From CAJWOS01 sp964502005 (GTDB lineage Bacteria > Myxococcota_A > UBA796 > UBA2385): a DNA stretch of 64,000 nt. The stretch lies in contig CAZCUX010000003.1 of assembly GCA_964502005.1 (NCBI GenBank), positions 248,001 through 312,000 on the forward strand, given 5' to 3'. This document shows positions 26,001 through 34,980 of the stretch, one piece after another. Numbering within the stretch: position 1 is the first letter of the stretch; each line of letters opens with the position of its first letter. The notes under the pieces are model-generated. The model saw nothing but the letters and a program-made list of their open reading frames with translations. It did no database searches and was not told where the DNA came from. The position numbers and the translations under genes were made by a program.

Positions 26001-29000
26001 GTCGGTGGCGGAGGGCTTCACCAACGAGTCGGTGTCGTTGCAGTCGGTTGCCGCCAAGCCGCCGGTTGCGGCCAGGGCATAGGCGGAGTCGAATGTGTAG
26101 TCCTGGTAGGTCGTCGTATAGGTGACCGCGTCGTTCGCAAAACCATCGGCGTCTTTGTCGAAGTCGTCTTTGTCGTCGCAGTTGGAGTCGACGCCGTCGT
26201 ACCAGGTGTCGGTGGCGCCCGTGTAGACCGCGTTGTCGGTGTCGTTGCAGTCGTTGGCGCTGAGGCTGCCGGTGCCTGCAACGGCGACCCCTGCGTGTGT
26301 CGTGACCACATAAGTGACGGAGTCGCTCGCGCGGTTGTCCTTGTCGGCGTCGAAGTCATCGTCGTCGGCGCAGTCTTTGTCGAAGGAGTCGTACCAGACG
26401 TCGGTTGCGCCCGGATGGTAGGTGTTGTCGGAGTCGACGCAATCGTCGCCCGGAAGTCCGCCCGTGCTCGACAAGATGTAGGCGGCGGCCAGCGAGGATG
26501 ACTGGTACGTCTTTTTGCCGACGTGGGCGGTGGGGACGTAGTTGTCGGCGTCGGCGTCGTAGTCGTCGGCGTTGTCGCAGTCGGAGTCGATGCCGTCGTA
26601 CCAAGTGTCGACCAAGACGCCGCCGTGGACGGCCGAATCGGTGTCGTTGCAGTCGTCAACGGTCAAGCCGCCGGAACCGGCGACAAGGTAGGCCGTGGCG
26701 CGACCGGAGTCTTGGTAGGTCGAACCATAGGTGACCGACGTGGTGGCATGGCTGTCGGCGTCGCGGTCGTAGTCGTCCGCTTCGTCGCAGTTCGAGTCGA
26801 CGCCATCGTACCAAGTGTCGGTTGCGCCGGTGTAGACGACATTGTCGGTGTCGTTGCAGTCATCATGGGCCAAGCTGCCCGTTCCGGCGACGGCGATGCC
26901 GGCGTGGGTTGTCGTGACGTAGCTGCGCGAGTCGTCGGCGTGGTTGTCCTTGTCGGCATCGAAGTCGTCGTCGTCGGCGCAGTCCTTGTCAAAGGAGTCG
27001 TACCAAGCGTCGGTGGCGCCGGGATGGTAGGTGGCGTCCGCGTCGACGCAGTCGTCAGCCGGGAGGCTGCCGGTGGACGCCAGAATATAGGCGCTGTTTC
27101 CGGCAGCAGACTGGGTCGTCTTCAAGCCGGCGTAAGCATCGGGAACGTAGCCGTCAGCGTCTTTGTCGTAGTCTTCGTTGTCGGCGCAGTCGTGGTCGAT
27201 GCCGTCGTACCATGTGTCGGTTGCACCGGGATGAACGGCGTCTTCGATGTCGTTGCAGTCGGTGTCGGCGAAGCTGCCCGTTGTCGAGACGACGTAGGCG
27301 GGGTCTTTGGTGGTGGACTGGTAGGTGGACCCGTAGGTGATGGAGGGCGAATCGACGGCGTAGCCGTCGGCGTCGATGTCGTAGTCGTCGGCTTCGTCGC
27401 AATTGGAGTCGATGCCGTCGTACCAAGTGTCGGCGTGGCCCGTGTAGACTGCATTGTCGACGTCGTTGCAGTCGTCTTGGGGGAGACTGCCGGTGGTCAG
27501 AATTGCGCCGGCTTCGTTCTGGGTGACGGCATAGGTCGCGCTTTCGGTTGCATGGCCGTCCCAGTCTGCGTCGAAGTCGTCGTGTTCGTCGCAGTCGGCA
27601 TCGTAGGCGTCGTACCAGGTTTCGGTGCCTGCCGGATTTGTAGTGGCGACGGTGTCGTCGCAGTCGTCGGTGGTGAGGAGGCCGGTGCCGGGGACCGAGA
27701 CGTCGTAGTGCTTGGTGACGGCGTAGGCGGAAGCCTGGATTTCGGACGCGTAGCCGTCGGCGTCGCGGTCGTAGTCGTCGTTGTCGGCACAGTCTGTATC
27801 GAAGCCGTCGTACCAAGCGTCGGGAGCGCCGGGATTGTAGTTGGCTCCGTTGCGCAGCACGTCGTCGACGCAGTCGTCGCCCGGGAGGGCGTCGGCGGCG
27901 TGGATAAGGTAGGCCGAGCGTTTTGCGGTGTCTTGGTAGGTGGCGCCGAGGTCAGCGCGGTCGGGGACGTACCCGTCGCCATCTTGGTCGAAGTCGTTGT
28001 TGCCCGCGCAGTCGGAGTCGATGCCGTCGTACCAGCGGTCGTTTCCGCCCGTCATGCCGGGGTTGACGTTGGTGTCGTCGTCGTTGCAGTCGGATTCGGT
28101 GGAGAAGCTGGGCCCGAAAATGTCCCAATAGTAGTATGCGGGGCGCGCTTGGCCCTGGTTGATGGCGGCCGTGGGGTCTGTGGCGTAGCCGTCGAGGTCT
28201 TGGTCGTAGTCGATGTTCCGGGCGCAGTCTTGGTCGGTGCCGTCGCCGTAGGGGTCGGGCGCGCCGGGGTGTACTGCGGAGGAGGCCTTGTCGCCGGGGT
28301 TGACGACGATACCTGCACCCGAAACGTCGAAGTATTGGTCGTTGTCGCAGACCAAGCCGCAGAGCGCGTACAGCTCGGGGTCCTCGGTTTCGGTGATGCC
28401 ATCGCAGTCGTCGCTGCAGTCCATACAGTCGTCGCCGGACAGCGCGTCGCCGCCGCTCGGATACCATTGGTACATCGACAGATAGCCGTCGCCGTCCCAG
28501 TCGTTTTCGACCTCGGGAGTGTTGTCGCCGGCGCAGTCTTGGTCGACTTGGTCGTAAGGACGGTCGAGAGCGCCAGGGTGTACGTTTCCGGGCGTCAGCG
28601 AACCCGAGGGAATCGCGACGTCGAAGGAGCTTTGGTTGTCAGGGTCGCCAGAGACGTCGAATGCGAGCACATCGATGCCCGCGAAGTCGCTCGCGTTGGC
28701 GGCATCGGCATCATCCCAGCAGTCGTCGAAGGTGACACCGTCGAGGTTGACGGTGGGACCGGGCGAGGGCACGAGGTCGTTGTAGTTCCAGGCCCAATAG
28801 CCGTCGAGGTCGGCGTCGCCGTCGACGTCGGGAATACCGTCCACTTCGGGGGTGCAGTTGTCATCGACACCGTTGTAGAAGACCTCCGCTACGGAAGGGT
28901 CGGGCACGGCGACGGCATTTTCGTCGTTGCAGTCGCGAGAAATCGAGTCGGGATAGTCGAGGCATGCGCTGCCTTCGGGGACATCCGGTGTGTCCGCGAC

Positions 29001-29753
29001 CGGCGCGCCGTCGCCGTCTTGGTCGCAGTCGGACAGGATGTCGTCGCCGTCGATGCCTTCGTTGTAGAGGCCCGAACAGTCTTGGTCGGTGCCGTCGTAC
29101 CAAACTTCGGTGGCGCCGGGGTGAATCGCGTCGGGCGCGAGGCCAGCGAGGTTGGTGTTGGGGTCTTCTCCCGGTGCGCCATCGACGCAGTCGTCGCCGG
29201 TGAACCCGGTGGCTTGTGTGACGAGGACGGTATCGAATCCGTCGCCATCTTGGTCGAAGTCGCTGTTGCCACCGCAGTCTTGGTCGGGGCCATCGTACCA
29301 AATGTCGTCTTGGTCGGGGTGGACGTCGGCCGCGGTGACTTGCGTGCCCGAGACGTTGGTGAAATTGGCGCCGTTGTGCTCGGGTGCGTCGGGTGCGAAG
29401 CGTGGGTCATCCCAGCAGTCACCGGCACCGATGTGATTGGCGCCAGAATTGGCAATACCAAGCGTTTCTCGACCGATGTGTTCGGGAAGGGGAACGTACC
29501 CATCTCCGTCGAGGTCGAAGTCGTCGTTGCCTTGGCAATCTTGGTCGATGCCGTCGTAAGGCTTGTCGTCAGCGTTGGGACCGATTTGGGCGCCCGTCAA
29601 GCCGGACCCAGGGGGGCCTTCGGGCAAGTCCCAGCAGTCACCTTGTGCGACCGAAATCCCATCGCCGTCGTTGTCGTCGGCCTTCCAGGTGTCAAGACAT
29701 CCGATGCCCATCAGCGCGATGAAAATAGCGGGGGGCAGGAATGGACGGGCCAT
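23067..29753 (-). CDS. Giant MopE-like repeat lipoprotein with C-terminal lamin-tail domain
   Basis: The 2228-residue protein starts MARPFLPPAIFIALMGIGC (lipobox, Cys19), with GAGGTGA before the ATG. Residues ~25-2030 contain about 28 units built on WYDGxDxDC followed by DDYDADxDGY and DDCNDxD plus NPGATD. These are the Asp/Cys-rich 'putative metal-binding' units of MopE-type proteins, with EF-hand-like DxDxDG loops that should bind many calcium ions. Most units here are a long ~60-95-residue variant with TYQS and GTGSLP spacers; the last four are the short classical type (EVCDSVDNDCNG). Residues ~2030-2225 form a lamin-tail domain (YVLITEILADPGG, then KEWFEIHNPN). It is probably surface-exposed and rigid in calcium. 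Its paralogue lies next upstream. Confidence 0.9.
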   Translation of the reverse strand: MARPFLPPAIFIALMGIGCLDTWKADDNDGDGISVAQGDCWDLPEGPPGSGLTGAQIGPNADDKPYDGIDQDCQGNDDFDLDGDGYVPLPEHIGRETLGIANSGANHIGAGDCWDDPRFAPDAPEHNGANFTNVSGTQVTAADVHPDQDDIWYDGPDQDCGGNSDFDQDGDGFDTVLVTQATGFTGDDCVDGAPGEDPNTNLAGLAPDAIHPGATEVWYDGTDQDCSGLYNEGIDGDDILSDCDQDGDGAPVADTPDVPEGSACLDYPDSISRDCNDENAVAVPDPSVAEVFYNGVDDNCTPEVDGIPDVDGDADLDGYWAWNYNDLVPSPGPTVNLDGVTFDDCWDDADAANASDFAGIDVLAFDVSGDPDNQSSFDVAIPSGSLTPGNVHPGALDRPYDQVDQDCAGDNTPEVENDWDGDGYLSMYQWYPSGGDALSGDDCMDCSDDCDGITETEDPELYALCGLVCDNDQYFDVSGAGIVVNPGDKASSAVHPGAPDPYGDGTDQDCARNIDYDQDLDGYATDPTAAINQGQARPAYYYWDIFGPSFSTESDCNDDDTNVNPGMTGGNDRWYDGIDSDCAGNNDFDQDGDGYVPDRADLGATYQDTAKRSAYLIHAADALPGDDCVDDVLRNGANYNPGAPDAWYDGFDTDCADNDDYDRDADGYASEIQASAYAVTKHYDVSVPGTGLLTTDDCDDTVATTNPAGTETWYDAYDADCDEHDDFDADWDGHATESATYAVTQNEAGAILTTGSLPQDDCNDVDNAVYTGHADTWYDGIDSNCDEADDYDIDADGYAVDSPSITYGSTYQSTTKDPAYVVSTTGSFADTDCNDIEDAVHPGATDTWYDGIDHDCADNEDYDKDADGYVPDAYAGLKTTQSAAGNSAYILASTGSLPADDCVDADATYHPGATDAWYDSFDKDCADDDDFDADKDNHADDSRSYVTTTHAGIAVAGTGSLAHDDCNDTDNVVYTGATDTWYDGVDSNCDEADDYDRDADSHATTSVTYGSTYQDSGRATAYLVAGSGGLTVDDCNDTDSAVHGGVLVDTWYDGIDSDCDNADDYDADADNYVPTAHVGKKTYQSSSLAAAYILSSTGGLPGDDCVDSDNTYHPGATDVWYDSFDKDCADDDDFDADKDNRASDSVTYVVTTHAGVAVAGTGSLSANDCNDTDNAVYTGATDTWYDGVDSNCDDKDDFDKDADGFANDAVTYTTTYQDYTFDSAYALAATGGLAATDCNDTDSLVKPSATDTWYDGVDSNCDDKDDYDADADSYVPTTHVGKKTYQSSTLSSTYLLASTGSLPGDDCVDSDNTYHPGATDAWYDRFDKDCADNDDFDADADNFADESHAGTYATSLHGSTPVSGTGSLPTTDCNDTESAIKPTATDTWYDGVDSNCSDNDDFDKDADSYADLGHAGTYRATYQSAVSTASTWLVTGTGSLPATDCNDAVLAVNPGVTDSWYDGVDSDCGGNNDYDLDGDGYVPDLYASSTTNQGAGTSNFALDPAGDCNDNSIAYNPMAADAWYDGIDHDCQSDDDYDADGDGYVEDAYDGLDTYVLLTVVHTASADPGECNDTEGNVHPNAADVWYDGVDSDCGGEDDFDADNDGYVQDADVGEITYQSYVSTASTWEVSGTGVATGGDCLDSDTGAYTAADYYPTAPDAWYDGQDTDCSGDDDYDADIDGYVRDADTGAGTFVADTLISGTGSAPAGDCNDLSASFRPMLTDTWYDGNDTNCDSADDYDADSDGYVATAYAGLKTYTSVSRLPGFAVAGTGVALTDDCDDTDFDINSGAAEECDTVDNDCDGVVDESDAIDASTWYQDSDTDGFGNPSVSTPACTVPSGYVADNNDCNDGNSAIKPGATEVCDSVDNDCNGDIDDDDLGLDTSTGTIWYADTDGDGEGDVFATTQTCVMPSGYVANATDCDDVDDTIYSAAPEVCDSIDNDCDGDIDDADSSPAYDGVADAWFLDDDGDTYGDPAVSVLSCSDPTTVSADYVRDNTDCDDSEVTVYPGATEVLDGLDNDCDDHYDEGGFITADSEYVLITEILADPGGLDANKEWFEIHNPNAFNVTLNSDWAFHDGTTGAFLRVGEEVTILAGDYAVFGQSVNGATNGGVFVDYAYGTSELNAFANGTTGDQINLRYMDADNLPADPSNYLEGILVDSFNYTGITIVQKYAIQLDNDTSAGYPVQGNDDTANWCNATLNWSMTTGGTSTDFGTPGAANSNCPGVP

Positions 29754-30221
29754 GGGATCACCTCACGCTCCTGTTTTTGGTGCCATACAGGAGGGTGTGT
29801 AAGGGTACACCTCTCCACGGCCATCGGCAACTGGTCGGCCTTGCAGCGCATGGCAATGGGTGTTCGTGGGCGCTATTTCGCGGGACAGGACCATATCGTG
29901 GCGGTCGTTTGTGGTCGGGCGCGGGCAGCTCCGAGCGGCGGCGTTGGGAACGCTTCTTGGCGGAAATGGGTCGTGTGTCCCTTGCTCCCGCGCGTAGGAG
30001 AGAACGAGGCGCGATGGTTGCCCAGTCGGGGCGCTTCGTTGGCGCGCCGAGGTGCTCTCCGAATCATGAATACTTTTGACAGATGCGTCGCGGATAAGCC
30101 GTTGGGAAACGTACAAAGGCTTTTTCCGATAGACCGTTCCTGCTGGGTCCAAAGCCAATCACCCCACTCGGCACCCAAACATGGGCGATAAGTGGGGTGA
30201 GCGCGAATGTTTTTCGGACGT
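29754..30221. other. 468-bp gap between the two giant lipoprotein genes
   Basis: This gap holds the leader and promoter of the 2228-aa gene (minus strand) and the 3' flank of the FG-GAP gene, including a 10-bp hairpin near 30159-30200. No coding frame has both a start signal and protein-like composition. Confidence 0.5.
30159..30200 (-). terminator. Hairpin after the FG-GAP lipoprotein gene
   Basis: TCACCCCACT (30159-30168) pairs perfectly with AGTGGGGTGA (30191-30200), with a possible inner CCC/GGG stem. It lies 21 bp past the stop codon of the minus-strand gene. No T-tract follows, so termination strength is uncertain. Confidence 0.45.
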
Positions 30222-33200
30222 TTAGTTGCCGAGACCACCCAGCAGATACGCGACGCCTTTGTCGGTTCCGCCTGCATCGACGCCGTACGCACCGATGATG
30301 ATGTCGTCGAATCCGTCGTCATTGACGTCCTGACCGCCTGCAACCGAGATGCCTGCTTGGTCTTGGGCCGTGGCGCCCGTGAGGTACACATCGGTGGTGC
30401 TATTGGGGACAATGGTGCCCGTGAAGGGACCGTGGAACACCCACGCGGACCCCATGTTCGCGGCCACACTATCGTCGCTGTATGCGCCAATGACGACGTC
30501 GATGTTGCCATCTTGGTCGAGGTCTCCGGCCGACGCGACGGAGATTCCAAACTGGCTCACGGAGCCGGCGGTCGGCTCAAACGAAGCGATAGACGCCGCG
30601 CTGGCGCTGGTTCCACCGCCAATCGAACCAATGCCGGAGGCCGAACCGGGCAGGATGTAGGCCGCGCCGTCGGCGGTGTTGTAGGAGCTGGCGCCGACCA
30701 ATAGGTCTTCGTAGCCGTCGCCATCGAAGTCCGCGCTCGCAAGTGCGGAGCCCATGAACGAACCGGCCGCCGGGCCATCGATGCTGGGCTGGGTGGCGAG
30801 GTCGACTGTGCCGGTTTGGGTGGTGTCGACCAAGTAGAGGTTGCCGCCCGTGCCGGCAGTTGGCTCACTCACGGCAAGTTCTGCGGCACCGGTGCCATCG
30901 ACGTCCGCGAATAGGATGGCGTACCCGGCACAACCGCCCGCGCTCCCCGTCCACTTGGTACCGGTCAGCACCAACGAGGCGTCGGTGGTGTCCAAGGTTC
31001 TGAAAGTGACGAACGTAGTGCCTGCGAAGAGGTTGACGAGACCGGCGCCTGTGGTGGCGGTGGTCGTGGGGATGGTCGACGCCGCGTTACACTGCGGTGA
31101 GGCGACCGCGAACTCGGCGCGGCCATCGCCGGTGAGGTCCTGGGCGGCGACAGACCAACCGAGAAACTCAGCCTCCAAAGACCCGTCGATTTCTGCGTTA
31201 TGTTGGTCGGTCGCGGTTAGGATTCTGTCGCCGGCGGCGAATGGCCCAAGAACAACATACGCGCGACCACCGTTTGCGACTGCGTTAGGGTCGGCGAGAA
31301 CGGACCCGATGAGAAGGTCAAGTGCGCCGTCGTTGTTGAAATCAGCGGCAGCGATGGACTCGCCCAGGCGTGTCGCACCACTTTCGCCGTGAATCGTTGC
31401 CGACGATGCTCCCAGCGACACCGTAGATGGCACGCTCGTCATTCCGGCGCCCGAATCGGTGACATACACGATGCCGGCGGTGGTATTCGTGGCTCCGCCT
31501 GCATTCTTCACGCCCGATGCGCGGTATGCAGAAACGACGACGTCGGCGGTGGTGTCGCCGGTGAGGTCGGGAAAGAGTGCGACGCGGAACCCGGCGAAGT
31601 CGCTGCTGCTTTCACCAGTCAGGGTCATGTCTGCCACGATGGAGATGTTCCCCGACGCGAGCAAGCAAGTGGTGGGGTCGCAGTCGTTGTCGACGAAGTC
31701 GTTGCAGACCTCTGTATTGCCGGGGAACGCGAACTCGTCGCCGTCGTCGCAGTCGCCGGTGGAGCTTGTGTAGTCGGTCGGTACGTCGCAAGCGAGGGTG
31801 GTGGTGCTGCTGCCAACGCCGTCGCCGTCGCCGTCGTAGTACCAAGTGGACCGCGTGGCGAGCGAGAGGCTTGTGTCGAGGTCATCCGCGTAGCCGTTGC
31901 AGTTTTCGTCTACGTCGCTTGCGTCGCAAACTTCGGTGGCTGCGGGATTGATGGTGGCGTTTCCATCATTGCAGTCGGTGTCATTACTCACATAGCCAGA
32001 GGGCAGGTTGCACCGCTGGATGGTGGTGAGGGGAGTGCCGTAAGTGTCGGAGTCGGCATCGCGGTACCACGTGAGCTTGGTCGCGCTTGACACCGAGGGG
32101 TCGTTGTCGTCGGCCAAGAGGTCGCAGTCTTCGTCAAGGTCGGCGGCGTCGCAGACTTCGGTAGCGCCGGGGTTGACCGTTGCCCGTGTGTCGTCGCAGT
32201 CGGTGCTGTTCGTGACGTAGCCCGTGGGCTGCTCGCACTTGAGCTGGGAGCTGGCGCTGTCGCCATAGGTATCGGAGTCGCTGTCCTGGTAGTACCGGGT
32301 CTTCGAGGACAACAGCGTGGACGTATCGAGGTCGTCGGCGAGACCGTCACAGTCTTCGTCGGTGTCGGACGCGTCGCAGACTTCCGAGGCTCCCGGATTG
32401 ACGCCCGATGCTGCATCGTTGCAGTCGGTGTTGTCACGGACGTAGCCGGACGGTTGGTCGCAGGCTTGGGTCGTGACGCTGGCGTTGCCGTAGGTGTCGG
32501 TGTCGGCGTCGGCGTACCAGACATCGCTGCTCGCGTAGGCGACCCCGGCGTCGGCGTCATCCAGCGCGCCGTTGCAGTTGTCGTCGATGTCGTTGCAGAC
32601 TTCTGTGGCGGCCGGATTGACGGCGGCAGAGGCGTCGTCGCAGTCATCGGCGTTGGCGGAGTAGCCGGTGGGCAGCACGCATGCGCGGGTCGCGGTGGCG
32701 GCGTTTCCGTAGGTGTCGCTGTCGAGGTCGATATAAAACTCGGTTCCGGTGGACAAATCAACCGTGGGGTCGGCGTCGTCGGCGCCATTGGCACAGTCGT
32801 TGTCGATGCCTCCGTCACAAATCTCGGTGGCACCGGGGCGAATATCGGCGTTGGCGTCGTCGCAATCGTCGGCGTTGTCGATGACACCTGCGTAAAGGTC
32901 GCAGGTAGAGACCTGCGCGAGCGCGTCGCCGTAACCGTCGCTGTCGGCGTCGACCCAGGCGACGTTGGTGGGTCCGAAGACGACGGTGGCGTCTTCGTCG
33001 TCCGCAGTTCCATTGCAGTTTTCATCGACATTGGCGGCGTCGCAGACTTCGTCGGCGTCGGGATTTACATCGGCCCGGCTGTCGTCGCAGTCGTCGGCAT
33101 TCTCGACGTGGTCCGGGGGGAGGTCGCACCCTTGTTCCGAAGTGGCGGCATCACCGAAGCCGTCGCCGTCGGCGTCGGCGTAATACGCAAACACGGACGC

Positions 33201-33896
33201 CGGGTCGACGGAGGGGTCCTCGCTGTTGACCAGCTCATCGCAGTCTTCGTCAATGCCCTCGGCGTCGCAGACTTCAAGCAAGAGGCCAGAGCGCGCTGGA
33301 TTCTCGTCGTCGCAGTCGGTGCCATCGCTGAATGCTTGCGCGCTGTCGCCGTCGAGGTCTTTGTCGAAGTCGTTGTCGCCCGCGCAGTTCTGGTCAATAC
33401 CGTCATACCAACTGTCGGGTGCACCAGGGTAGGCTGCGCTCGCTTCTACGGCGTCCAGGTCGTTTGCGGGTGCGGGCATTTCGTCGGGGATGTCGTAGCA
33501 GTCACCACTTCCAACGTGACCAGACCCCGAGCCGGGAACGCCCAACGTCGACAAGCCGACAAACGCTTCGTCCGTCACCCAGCCGTCATTGTCGATGTCG
33601 TAGTCATCGTTTTTTGCGCAGTCGGCGTCGATTCCGTCGTAGGGTTCGTCAATTGCGCCGGGGAAAATATCTGCGCCGCCCAGAGTGGACCCGGGGGGTC
33701 CGTCGATAGCGTCCCAGCAGTCTCCTGCGGCAATGGATACACCGTCACCATCTGCATCTTCGCTCTTCCAGTCCTCGACGCAACCAGCCATGAGGACTGC
33801 GAGCAGCAATGACGGACGGGATGCCATGACGATGGCGCCGCGGATTGCGGGAACGGAGGAAAGGGAGCAACGACGAACAAGAGAGTGTCGATTCAT
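30222..33896 (-). CDS. MopE-like repeat lipoprotein with C-terminal FG-GAP propeller
   Basis: The protein has about 1224 residues. After the lipoprotein signal (SLLLAVLMAGC) come residues ~40-740 with about ten MopE-type Asp/Cys units; the first two are the WYDG-type, the rest the short classical form (EVCDASDVDENC, then YADxDxDxYG). Residues ~760-1220 are FG-GAP/integrin-alpha-type repeats (DFNNDGALDLLIGS, DFDGDGYEDLLVGAS, DLDQDGNIDVVIGAYS), a calcium-binding beta-propeller often used for adhesion. Start choice is open: the ATG at 33896 has AGGTGAG at good distance, while the ATG at 33827 aligns with the N-terminus of the 2228-aa paralogue (both reach an acylated Cys followed by a D/E-W-K motif). 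It is divergent from the ABC operon. Confidence 0.87.
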   Translation of the reverse strand: MNRHSLVRRCSLSSVPAIRGAIVMASRPSLLLAVLMAGCVEDWKSEDADGDGVSIAAGDCWDAIDGPPGSTLGGADIFPGAIDEPYDGIDADCAKNDDYDIDNDGWVTDEAFVGLSTLGVPGSGSGHVGSGDCYDIPDEMPAPANDLDAVEASAAYPGAPDSWYDGIDQNCAGDNDFDKDLDGDSAQAFSDGTDCDDENPARSGLLLEVCDAEGIDEDCDELVNSEDPSVDPASVFAYYADADGDGFGDAATSEQGCDLPPDHVENADDCDDSRADVNPDADEVCDAANVDENCNGTADDEDATVVFGPTNVAWVDADSDGYGDALAQVSTCDLYAGVIDNADDCDDANADIRPGATEICDGGIDNDCANGADDADPTVDLSTGTEFYIDLDSDTYGNAATATRACVLPTGYSANADDCDDASAAVNPAATEVCNDIDDNCNGALDDADAGVAYASSDVWYADADTDTYGNASVTTQACDQPSGYVRDNTDCNDAASGVNPGASEVCDASDTDEDCDGLADDLDTSTLLSSKTRYYQDSDSDTYGDSASSQLKCEQPTGYVTNSTDCDDTRATVNPGATEVCDAADLDEDCDLLADDNDPSVSSATKLTWYRDADSDTYGTPLTTIQRCNLPSGYVSNDTDCNDGNATINPAATEVCDASDVDENCNGYADDLDTSLSLATRSTWYYDGDGDGVGSSTTTLACDVPTDYTSSTGDCDDGDEFAFPGNTEVCNDFVDNDCDPTTCLLASGNISIVADMTLTGESSSDFAGFRVALFPDLTGDTTADVVVSAYRASGVKNAGGATNTTAGIVYVTDSGAGMTSVPSTVSLGASSATIHGESGATRLGESIAAADFNNDGALDLLIGSVLADPNAVANGGRAYVVLGPFAAGDRILTATDQHNAEIDGSLEAEFLGWSVAAQDLTGDGRAEFAVASPQCNAASTIPTTTATTGAGLVNLFAGTTFVTFRTLDTTDASLVLTGTKWTGSAGGCAGYAILFADVDGTGAAELAVSEPTAGTGGNLYLVDTTQTGTVDLATQPSIDGPAAGSFMGSALASADFDGDGYEDLLVGASSYNTADGAAYILPGSASGIGSIGGGTSASAASIASFEPTAGSVSQFGISVASAGDLDQDGNIDVVIGAYSDDSVAANMGSAWVFHGPFTGTIVPNSTTDVYLTGATAQDQAGISVAGGQDVNDDGFDDIIIGAYGVDAGGTDKGVAYLLGGLGN

Positions 33897-34047
33897 GACC
33901 GGTCTCACCTGAGGCAGTGTTCGGAGGATAACCGTTATTGGGGTTGACGGCTGGATGAGTGTGAATAGAGCGCCGGTCGTCTGGTTCCAGGACACTCTGG
34001 TCTGAGATCGCGTCGCGCGGGTTGTTTGTGCGCGAACGGAGGACTCC

Positions 34048-34980
34048 ATGATTGAGGTCGAAGCGCTCACACGGCGCTACGGCGACTTCACGGCGATTGA
34101 CGGCGTGTCGTTCGGTGTCGGCAAAGGCGAAGTGGTGGGATTCCTTGGGCCAAACGGCGCGGGAAAATCGACCACTATGCGCATCTTGTGCGGTTGTATT
34201 GGCGCGACGTCGGGTCATGCCCGCGTCGGTGGTGTCGACGTTTTGGCGCGGCCCGAGGTCGTCAAGCGCTCTATTGGCTACCTCCCGGAAATCCCGCCAC
34301 TCTACGGCGCGATGGTCGTGGAGGAATATGTCGCATTTGCAGCAAGTATTAAAGGCGTCTCTGATTCCGTGGGAGCCGCGCGTCGGTCCCTCGATCGGGT
34401 GGGCCTCACAGATGTGCGGCATCGAATTATCGACCATTTGTCGAAGGGATACCGCCAGCGTGTAGGCCTCGCACAAGCCCTTGTTCACGACCCACAGGTG
34501 CTGGTTCTTGACGAACCCACCTCCGGTCTCGACCCTGCCCAGCGTCGAGAGATTCGAGATTTGCTCCTCGACCTCGCCGCGGGCGAGCGGACGGTCGTGT
34601 TGTCGACGCACGTATTGGCCGAGGTGGAGGCTGTCTGCGAGCGGGTCGTCATCATCAATCGCGGAAAGGTGGTCACAACCGCACGCATTGATGAGCTCGC
34701 GGCGCGGCGGCATGGCGTCCGAATTCGCGTTGAGTCGCCTTCCGACGGCCTTGTTGCCAGTCTTTCGTCGATTGAGGGCGTCTCTGCGGTTCGCGCGCAA
34801 GGCGGTGGCTCGTTTGAGTTGGATTCGGCGCGCGAAGTGCGGGCAGAAGTCGCGCGCGTGGCTGTCGAAGCGGGAATCTTGGAGTTGGCGCCTCTGAGTA
34901 CCTTGGAGGACGCCTACTTGGAACTAACGCGGGGATCTGGTCAGTCGGCAGTTTCCGAAGAATCGAAGGTGGAAGCATGA
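34048..34980 (+). CDS. ABC transporter ATP-binding protein (GldA-like)
   Basis: The 310-residue ATPase has all canonical motifs: Walker A GPNGAGKST (34-42), Q-loop region YLPEIPPLY, signature LSKGYRQRVGLAQAL (~131), Walker B VLVLDEPTSGLD (~152) and the switch His in STHV. The extra ~90 residues at the C-terminus, after RIRVESPSDG, are typical of the ABC-2/GldA subfamily. It is followed by an overlapping permease gene (ATGA) and a GldG-like subunit, so the operon is a complete GldA-F-G-type transporter. Substrate is unknown; in Bacteroidota the trio supports gliding, in other phyla export or envelope functions. Confidence 0.93.
   Translation: MIEVEALTRRYGDFTAIDGVSFGVGKGEVVGFLGPNGAGKSTTMRILCGCIGATSGHARVGGVDVLARPEVVKRSIGYLPEIPPLYGAMVVEEYVAFAASIKGVSDSVGAARRSLDRVGLTDVRHRIIDHLSKGYRQRVGLAQALVHDPQVLVLDEPTSGLDPAQRREIRDLLLDLAAGERTVVLSTHVLAEVEAVCERVVIINRGKVVTTARIDELAARRHGVRIRVESPSDGLVASLSSIEGVSAVRAQGGGSFELDSAREVRAEVARVAVEAGILELAPLSTLEDAYLELTRGSGQSAVSEESKVEA

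Noticed and set aside
26523..30191. 1222-residue plus-strand open frame (and a 791-residue one at 23190-25565)
   Set aside because: Both lie opposite the giant lipoprotein gene. They arise because Asp codons (GAC/GAT) read as Val/Ile (GTC/ATC) on the other strand, giving a Val-Gly-rich pseudo-protein with no signal peptide or motif.
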